From Coenobita brevimanus (taxonomy: Eukaryota > Arthropoda > Malacostraca > Decapoda > Coenobitidae): a DNA stretch of 64,000 nt. How positions within the stretch are numbered: position 1 is the first letter of the stretch; each line of letters opens with the position of its first letter. Shown piece after piece: positions 56,712 through 64,000 of the stretch. A program made the translations under genes and the position numbers. The notes under the pieces are model-generated. The model was not told the DNA's origin, made no database searches, and was given only the letters and a program-made list of their open reading frames with translations. The stretch covers positions 4,020,304-4,084,303 of the forward strand of contig CM064664.1 of the NCBI GenBank assembly GCA_032717465.1. Direction: 5' to 3'.

Positions 56712-59060
56712 TCAGTAGTGTAGGAAATTATGATATTCCTTGAAACAAGGCTGAAGGCACAACGCAACATTGCACTCGACACACTCGTATCTAATGTCTT
56801 TTCTCTGCGTGGATGGTCTGACTGTCGAGTGCCTACATACATGGCAGCGACGCTGGGGTTTACGACGGTTTGGTTCGGAAGGGATTGCACTGGGGTAGTG
56901 GCGGCCTGCAAGACGTAGGGGAGTCTGAGCAGCACGGGGGGCGCGGGGGCGGTGTGGGGGTCTGTCCTGGGCATGCTGGGCGATTATTTCACGTGCCAGC
57001 TCCCTCACAAACCCCTCAAAGGTCTCGGATACTCCGGTGGTCATTGCGTGCAGGTAGTGGGCGTTCAGGACCGTGATGTCGAGCAAGTGGAAAAAGAGTT
57101 TCTTGTACCACTTCATCGTGGTCCTGGCACAGTCAACACTTGAAATCATCGAGTCTGACTGATCAACTTGCCTCATGTTCAGATTATAGGCAAGTACAGA
57201 CTCTGGTTTCCATACGTTGCGCCTCCTCTCGCTACGGTGATCCACGGAGTCTGTGCGGTGCATCAGGGGGTTGTGAACAGTTGATAGAAGGCAAACTTCC
57301 CTGTTGTGGTTCCACAGGGTTGCAAGGATGTTATTGGCCTGGAGGAAAACCACCTCATTCTTGTCAAGTTTCCTCCCTATCTTGACCATATGGCGACGGT
57401 TTCTCTTGACTATACCACAGACTCCTGTGTCATGTTGGTGGAGGAACCTAGCGAGAAGAGGGCTAGTGTACCAGTTGTCCAGGTACAACACATGACCACG
57501 ATGAAGGTACTCTTCTATCATTGTCTTCACCACGGCCCCAGAGAGTCCTATACTCCGATCTTCTATTATATCTGTCTGTGCGCCCGTGTACAAGACTATG
57601 TCTTGCACATAACCAGTCTTACAGTCACACATAACAAAGATCTTGAACCTGAAACGGTGTCTCTTGCTGGGTATGTACTGCCTAAAGGAAATATTGCCTC
57701 TCCACAACACAAGACTCTCGTCTATGACGAGGTCTCTGTAGGGATAAAATGAGGAGCAGAACATTTCCCGTAAATGATCAAATACCAGCCTAATTCTCCT
57801 CATTTTATCGGTGTTATTTGCATTGGCTGGATCATCTGCATCAAAAAAGTGGAGGCGGCCGAGAATAAACTGAAATCTGTTACGACCCATCACCTTTCCA
57901 AAGAAAGGTGTGAGGATGATTGGGTCCGTTGTCCAGTAGGCAGGAATTTGATTTTTCCTCACCACACCCATCAAGATTACCAGGGCAAAAAATAGGAACA
58001 TCTCTGAAATAGTCACGGGATAGTCATACTGTTCTGCATGCTTGCTTGTGGTTCCTAAGCGTTCACTTTCAAGGCGCTGGGATTGTGAAAAAATATTTGT
58101 CTGTTCTACTATTCGCCCAACAAACGCCTCACCAAAAAACAAGTTGAAAAAATCTAACCGTGACGACCCAGCATTTACACCTGGAGCCATGCAACCTGAC
58201 CGCCACTCCTCAGTGAAAGGGTGAATGATGGGAGTAAAATTACTCCCATCCTCCCAGTTCCACGTGACACCACCGTCTCCAGCCACGACACCATCGTCCC
58301 CTTCGTCAGGGTGGGGAGGTGAGGGTGGTGGGGGAGGTTGGGGAGGTGGAGAGCGGCGCCTCTCATCACTCGCACTTCTCTTCCCTCTCCCTTTTCCTTT
58401 ACCCTTTCCCTTCCCTTTCTTTCCTTTCCCCACATCCTGGGGCTGTGGGGAGGAAGTTTGTGAATATTCAGGGGCGAAAGAAGTGCTGGGGAGTGACTCA
58501 ACCTCCTCTCCCATAGGCCTACGAGCACCACGTGCTCGTGCTGCCTCCCTCACACCACTGGCCCCTTCACCCCGCACTACCCCCACACCACTCTCACTTT
58601 CACCCCGTGCTGCTGCCACAACACTTTCCCTTTCTCCCAGCAGTCCCACCACACCACTTGCCACTTCCCCAGACAAAGTACTTTGACCATACCTTAGGTG
58701 TCGTCTCGCCCCACCTTCTGATCCACGTGGTGAAATTTTCTCCTTTCCCAACCATGCGGCGATATCACGTCCTAGGCCTCCGTCATCCTCATTGTCCTCA
58801 TCCTCGTCCTGATCAGAATCGTGATGGAGAGATAGCTGTGCACGTGGTTGGGGAGCAGGCTAGCTTTCCCTTGCCTTACGGTATGTCACATACCGCGTTT
58901 TTCGGGGCGAAGGGACCTCCTCATCACTGCTACTTATTTCTTCCTCTGGCTGGACGTAATCGCGATCCACCACATCATCATCGAGTGAAGAATCACTGTC
59001 TCCAGTGAAGGCTTCCAGGACGGATGCGATTTCCTCGTCTGAGAGACCTTTCCGCGCCAT
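56712..59060 (-). CDS. piggyBac-like transposase with one in-frame TAG
   Basis: The open frame at 56712-58751 gives 679 residues. It holds the DDE_Tnp_1_7 core with catalytic Asp in 'DLVIDESLVLWRG' (about residue 344), 'LYLDNWYTSPLL' (about 423) and 'RQVDQSDSM' (about 529). The C-terminal cysteine-rich RING-like domain has 'CHVCRHSTVRPSTQR', 'CVECNVALCLQPC' and a final 'YHNFLHY'. Upstream in the same frame, 58860-59060 encodes a typical acidic N-terminus ('MARKGLSDEEIASVLEAF'), separated by one TAG at 58860-58862. So either the gene carries a single nonsense mutation or translation begins downstream and lacks the acidic part. No splice pair that removes the TAG in frame was found. The enzyme would excise and insert the element at TTAA. 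Confidence 0.9.
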
Positions 59061-59364
59061 GTCTGACCTGGGTCACTGCTGGCAGGTGAGTGACCGAGAC
59101 AAGGGCGAGCGCGGGTCACGCGGGGTCTAGGACGCTGCCTGCCTGGCGGCAGGTAGGGGAGGCTTGGGTACCCGGGCGAAACGAAAATCTCCCGCGAATT
59201 TTGAAAATTGTGGAAATTATGAACCTTGCAATTGCAGGACGTTGAAGTACGTCCCCGGGATAAGCTGTGACAAAATGTGAGGACGTGGAAGTACGTCCCC
59301 GGGACGGCGCGGGTTAATAATATCAGTAATAAAAATAATAATACGGTAATTAAGAATGAAATAA

Positions 59365-60250
59365 ATCATTCGGAATCCGGATGCTAATTGCCCACCAAAA
59401 TAGACTGTTGGACAAGTCCAAGATTTTGGCCATATCTTGATATGCTGAAGGTTTCCTGTTGATAGCTCAAGCCGTTTATGAGATATATTTGTGCCACAGG
59501 CATGCTGTAAATAATACTTGATTTTTGGCAGCCATGTTTCTGACCTAAACCTTGACCCCGGGTGCCCATTTTCGAACTCGGCCAAGATTTTGGCCATATC
59601 TTGATACCTTGAAGGATTCATGTTGATAGTGAAGCCGTTCATGAGATATAATGGTGCTAAAGGCGGGTGATAAAAAATAGTTGACCTATGGCAGCCATTT
59701 TGGTGACCTTGACCTTGACCCCGTGTGGCGACTTTTGAACTCGGCCAAGTTTTTGGCCACATCTTGTGGCCCTGAAAGTTTCATGTTGATAGCTCAAGCC
59801 GTTCATGAGATATAATGAGAACACACACACACACACACACACTGAGGCAGGGAAAAACATTATTGCTCCACTTCGTAAGGTGGGCGATAACTAGAGGCCC
59901 TCCCAAAGGGGGAATCACACCAGCCGCAAGCTGATACATATCTAGCGCGGCTTGGAACATGACCTTGACCTTGACCAATTTCTAACTCGTTGGTTTTCAT
60001 CCCTACTACACACTTGTAAAATTTTGTGATGATATTTTGAGCGGGTGCAAAGTTATCATGGTAAAATACAAACAGATCTTCACCTACTTTCACCAATTTG
60101 GAACTCATTATCGATTTTTTATCTACTACAGACCTGTAAAATTTTGTAATGATATCTTAAGCGGTTGCGAAGTTATCGTGCCAACAGAAACACGGAGAGA
60201 CAGACAGAAAGACAGACAGATTGAAAACAATACCAGTTTCGCTATCGCAA
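59365..60250. repeat. Dispersed repeat with ~161-bp tandem units
   Basis: The phrase 'ttttggccatatcttgat' recurs at about 59427, 59589 and 59750, giving 161-162 bp units with 'gaccttgaccttgacc' and 'agccgttcatgagatataatg'. An (AC)n run lies at 59821-59841, then 'gaccttgaccttgacc' and 'ttcgctatcgcaaataata' lead to a microsatellite end. It looks like a non-coding dispersed element common in marine invertebrate genomes. The copies at 40.4 and 14.9 kb share only the first part. Confidence 0.6.
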
Positions 60251-60736
60251 ATAATAATAATAATAATAATTATTATTATTATTATTATTACAGCTGAAAC
60301 TGAAGTTCCATCTGGAAACTACTGAAATATTACAGATTTTTTACGTTTCCAGCTTTATCATCTTCCCATGGCTCCATGCATACCCTCCAGATCATTTCCT
60401 TTACCATTGAACATTGTCAGACTACAAGAAGCTACGTTATATTATTTACAACACCATCACCATCATCCTATCCATCTATCCTTCCCAGTCCTGTTTATTA
60501 TGCTGAGAAGACGAAAATAATCAAGAATTAGGCGCAGGTAAAATATTTTTCTCATAGGTGAATCTATAGTCCTTCTTGGATGCACTGCCCGACAATAACA
60601 GGTTGGTACTGACATTTTTTTTTTTTTCATCGGCTGAAATAAGATTCTTTTTTAAAAGATGAGTTAAACCGAGCCAGTTTTTAACCCCTTCATTATGGGT
60701 TGGACTTTCTTAGGCTTACTAATGTTGCTTAGCCCT
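60251..60736. other. (TAA)n/(ATT)n microsatellite, then no gene
   Basis: An AAT to ATT run at about 60247-60292 forms a short palindrome. The rest holds no supported gene. TTAACCCC near 60680 resembles a piggyBac-type end but has no partner. Confidence 0.5.
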
Positions 60737-60980
60737 TTAACCGCGGGTGTCATTCCAGAATGACGGCGACAAAACTGGACCAAACCGCGGGTGGCATTCT
60801 GGAATGATCGTGAATATTTTGAACACCGCGCGTTTTCCCGGCGCGCAAATATTCTCACGCAAGAGTAGCTGTCGAGTTCTTTCACGCCAGCCATCCCACA
60901 CCTCCCTCCTCCAACCCCGAGGGGCCCCCCCCCCACCCCTGCCCTGACCTGCGTCAGTCAGTATCTGTCCAGCTCTGTGC

Positions 60981-63419
60981 GTGATAATGGCGCTCCGTCC
61001 CGACTCATCGTCGCTCGCTTCCTCCTCTACAGTGATTAGTGCTAGTGTTCCCTCTACCTCTACACCGGTAAAGGAACTGCCGACGGCGAGGCAGAAGGGG
61101 TTGAGCACTCCTGAAATTAGAAATGAGCTGGACAAAACTGTAAGTACTACTCTTGATTGTGGCAGTGAAAGTGACACACTCACAGCAAGCAGTGATGATT
61201 TGGCAGTGATTGGTGGTGAACCATTTTCCATTGATAGTGACAGTGATGAAAGTGATCGTGTTGATTCCCCCCCACCACCCCCAACTTACTCTGGGAAAGG
61301 AAAGGCTCCTATGGGCAAATCTGGTATTGCACATGGGAAGGGAGTGAAGCGCAGGCTCACGTCTCCCACACTAGGCCCTAGTACGCATTTCCCATCAATT
61401 TCCCGTTCCCCTAGCCCAATTGCCCTCACATCATCATCATCATCATCTGTCGTGCCCTCTCCTCAGTCTACATCATCTGAGGAGTACGAATTACCAAAGC
61501 CTGCAAAGCGAGGGAAGGCAGGCCGTGCAGGCCGTGCAGGCAGGCCTAGAACAAAGGGGATGCGTGGCAGTTGGAGGGCAAAGCTGGGCGATAAGCGAGG
61601 TGATAAGCGGGGTAGAAAGGGTCAAGTTTCACCACGCACCAGGTCAGAAACCCCCCCGCCTGCCCCCCGCTCAGTTCCCTCACCCGCGCCACCCCCCCAC
61701 TCACCGCCCCCGCACTCACCCCCCTCCCCGTTGCCTCCTGCCTCACCCACCTCCCGCTTGCCTCCTGCCTCACCTCCTGCCTCACCCATTGCCTCTACAT
61801 CAGCTCCTTCTCACGGGGAAACGAGTGGAATGCAACCTGCCCCTGCCACTGAACCACGCACAGGGCAAGTGGATGCATTTGTTTGGTCTGACGGTGGAGA
61901 TTTCCAGCCACACAATCCACCGTTTGATATGACAAATGCTGGAATACAGCCTGCCTTCCCATGCAACGCAGGTGATGAGTTTGTTGATTACTTCCTGGCC
62001 TTCCTTGATGATGAAATTGTGCAGCATGTCAGCGATGAGACCAATAGGTATGCAACTCAGTGTGCAGCACAAGGGCTGGGACCTATTGGCTCACCAAAGC
62101 AAGTGTCGTGGTTGCCTGTCGGGATCAGAGAGCTGTTTGTTCTCTGCACTGTTTTTGATGCCCCATATAAAGAGACATGAGTTGGAGGAGTACTGGCTCG
62201 TGGATGACATAACTACTATCCCCATATTCGGGAAGTATATGTCACGGGATCGGTTCCGACAGCTGCTTGGATACCTGCACTTCGCTGACAATGACAACCC
62301 ATCCCAAACTGACCCTTTGTGGAAAGTGAGGGATTTTCTCAACAGGATTAGGGATCGATTTATGCGATTTTTCAGGCCTATGCAGAAAGTCGTCATAGAC
62401 GAGTCCCTGGTATTGTTCAGAGGACGTCTCAAATTCATGCAGTACATCCCCAGCAAACGCCACCGCTTTGGGATAAAGTTCTTTGTGCTGTGTGACTGTG
62501 AGACGGGGTATATACTGGATTTTGTCATTTACTCGGCTAGCACAATGGATGTGAACAGGAAAGACCCTCTTGGCTTCTCTGGCTCCGTTGTAAAAGTGCT
62601 GATGGAGAGGTATTTTGGTGGTAATCATGTGCTGTACACAGACAATTATTACACAGCACCGAAACTCTCCAAATACCTTGCTGAACACGGCATTGGCACT
62701 GTTGGCACTGTACGGAGCTATAGGAAAGAGTGGCCTAGTTTCCCCGAAGCATCATCATCATCCAGGGGAGATGTTCACCTGAAGAAGTCAGACAAGCTTC
62801 TTGCGATCAGGTGGCATGACAAGAAGGTCGTCAATATGATCAGCACCATCCACAGGGGGAAATGTAGAGAACTGGGAAGGTCAGCTACAGGATGGGAGAG
62901 CCAATCATGAAGCCTGATGCCGTCATTGATTATAATGTAAATATGAGACTCGTTGATAAGTCTGATATGATGATTGGCGAAATAGACTGTCTCAGGAGAA
63001 ACACCCGATGGTACAGGAAGGCTTGCCTGCACATGCTCGATATGTGCATGCTCAATGCCTTCATTCTTTACAAGACACAAGTCGGGGGCATAAGGCAACC
63101 ATCACTGAGACAGTTTTCCAAGACTGTCGTGCAGCAGCTACTTGAACGATTTGGTCAGGTGACGGCATTGATCCCGAGGCGACACTCTGACACACAACCT
63201 GACCGTCTTGAGTGCCGCAATTACATGAGCCGGCACCAGCTTGTGAAATTGCCTCCTAAAGCAGGTGGCAGGTTGTCACAGGGCTGCTGCAGAGTATGTT
63301 CAACCACCACACGAAGGCCTACGACGAGAAAAATGAGCACACACCAGTGCCTTGAATGCCAAGTCGCTCTATGTGTAACTCCGTGCTTTGCCGAGTACCA
63401 CTCTCTCAGTAAATACTGA
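60981..63419 (+). pseudogene. piggyBac-like transposase, two frameshifts
   Basis: Frame 1 (60987-62150) has a long Ser/Pro/Thr-rich low-complexity N-terminus and enters the catalytic fold ('WLPVGIRELFVLC'). A one-base shift near 62150 leads to frame 2 (to about 62870) with 'HELEEYWLVDDITTIPIFG', 'VVIDESLVLFRGRL' (first Asp, about 62397) and 'LYTDNYYTAPKL' (second Asp, about 62643). A second shift near 62870 leads to frame 3 with 'RLVDKSDMM' (third Asp) and the C-terminal RING-like cysteine domain, 'CCRVCSTTTRRP' and 'CLECQVALCVTPCF'. All three catalytic Asp residues remain, but no continuous protein is possible. The two shifts suggest recent loss. Confidence 0.85.
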
Positions 63420-64000
63420 AAGTGACAGTGATATATAGTGATGCGACAGTGACGTGCTTTGCTAATAATTGTATAATGGATAATGTAGTAATAAGGGATA
63501 TTTTGCCTAGAAAATAAAGGAAATATTGGCCAGTATAATAAGTGATATTGTAATAAGAGAATCTGCGGCACTTGTGGAATTCTGCGGCACTTATGTAATT
63601 CTGTGATGCGCCAGTGACGCAATATAGTAATAAGTGCATTGTAAATATAATGTACATTGCCCATATTATATGTAAAATAATATTAGAAGTTAGAAAGAAT
63701 GAAAAGATCGCAGGAAACGTCAGTGAGCGGGTGCCGCCGCAGTGAAGTGAGGCGCAGCCGCAGGGAAGTGCCTTTTACCTACCTCAGTGAACACAGAGTG
63801 GGTGTTTATCGTATGTACAGTGTTCATATATGTTTATATTACTATTATGAGAGAGTGGTTGGCATTTGGTACTGGTGTGTGGGGCGTAAAATAGTTATTT
63901 CACACCCCTCACTTCTAACGGCTCTCCCCGTCCTGTGAAAGTCAACGAAGTCATGAAACCTACATCAATGGAAAGCTGAAGGTTTGTACTTTCTAATGGT
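63420..64000. other. Downstream of second transposase, no recognised gene
   Basis: AT-rich with repeated 'ctgcggcactt' and 'gcgacagtgacg' phrases. Likely still inside the piggyBac-like element. Confidence 0.5.

Larger units (their letters stand above)
55423..59313 (-). mobile_element. piggyBac-like DNA transposon, nearly intact
   Basis: TTAA at 55419-55422 and 59314-59317 flanks a 3.9-kb element. Terminal inverted repeats are CCCGCCCCGTCCCGG and CCCGCGCCGTCCCGG. It carries one transposase gene on the minus strand, a degenerate tandem repeat between the gene and its left end, and subterminal blocks shared with the short derivatives at 8.7, 33.0 and 45.1 kb. Inside the right end, 'gtacgtccccggga' occurs twice as a possible transposase-binding repeat. 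Confidence 0.9.
60741..64000 (+). mobile_element. Second piggyBac-like element, right end not seen
   Basis: It starts after TTAA (60737-60740) with CCGCGGGTGTCATTCCAGAATG. A second block CCGCGGGTGGCATTCTGGAATG follows about 45 bp inside, each with a palindromic TCATTCCAGAATGA-like core, plausible transposase-binding sites. The transposase region runs to 63419. No matching right end before 64000, so the element continues outside the window or is truncated. Its ends differ from those of the 55.4-kb element, so it is another subfamily. Confidence 0.75.

Noticed and set aside
58225..59008. Pro/Ser-rich plus-strand frames
   Set aside because: Shadows of the low-complexity N-terminal region of the transposase on the minus strand.
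60672..60700. TTAACCCC resembling a piggyBac-type end
   Set aside because: No inverted partner flanked by TTAA could be found; probably chance or a relic.

Overview
The window is eukaryotic and almost certainly arthropod, most likely a decapod crustacean. The pointers are the compact ionotropic-receptor (IR) type chemosensory gene, the piggyBac, jockey-like and Ty3/gypsy transposon mix, and the dense (TA)n, (GT)n, (TATC)n and (TAA)n microsatellites. This is inference from gene and repeat families; no species-diagnostic sequence was recognised. There are no operons, rRNA genes or CRISPR arrays.

One host gene runs right to left through most of the window. It is an IR of the ionotropic glutamate receptor superfamily, recognised from four exons on the minus strand: 54715-54935 (end of ligand lobe S1 and M1), 53031-53296 (pore region, M3, start of S2), 31120-31306 (S2) and 12208-12486 (end of S2, last membrane segment, stop). 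Splice sites and phases match at all three junctions. The introns are about 1.4, 21.7 and 18.6 kb, and the two large ones are filled with transposons. A second, damaged copy of the third exon lies at 693-859 in a 1.55-kb duplicated block.

Region by region: 1-12 kb holds LINE fragments, LTR-like relics, tandem repeats and two small TTAA-flanked elements. 12-19 kb holds the last IR exon, a decayed jockey-like LINE and a solo-LTR-like repeat. 19-20.7 kb is a decayed gag-env-like retroelement remnant. 20.9-27.2 kb is a complete, young Ty3/gypsy element with integrase encoded upstream of reverse transcriptase (Gmr1-like order). 27-30.7 kb holds mixed relics and a long hairpin. 31 kb is the third IR exon. 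32.3-39.7 kb is a second gypsy element that has lost its integrase core. 41.4-51.9 kb is a nest: a jockey-like LINE split by a third LTR element (which has lost RT and RNase H), itself hit by a LINE 3' fragment and a piggyBac-type deletion derivative. 53-55 kb holds two IR exons. 55.4-59.3 kb is a nearly intact piggyBac-like element, and 60.7 kb to the window end is a different, frameshifted piggyBac-like element.

The elements interact by insertion. The piggyBac element at 55.4-59.3 kb shares ends and subterminal sequence with short TTAA-flanked derivatives at 8.7, 28.5, 33.0 and 45.1 kb and is a plausible source or relative of their transposase. Several insertions can be compared with an uninterrupted sequence inside the same window, which gives target duplications and relative order directly.
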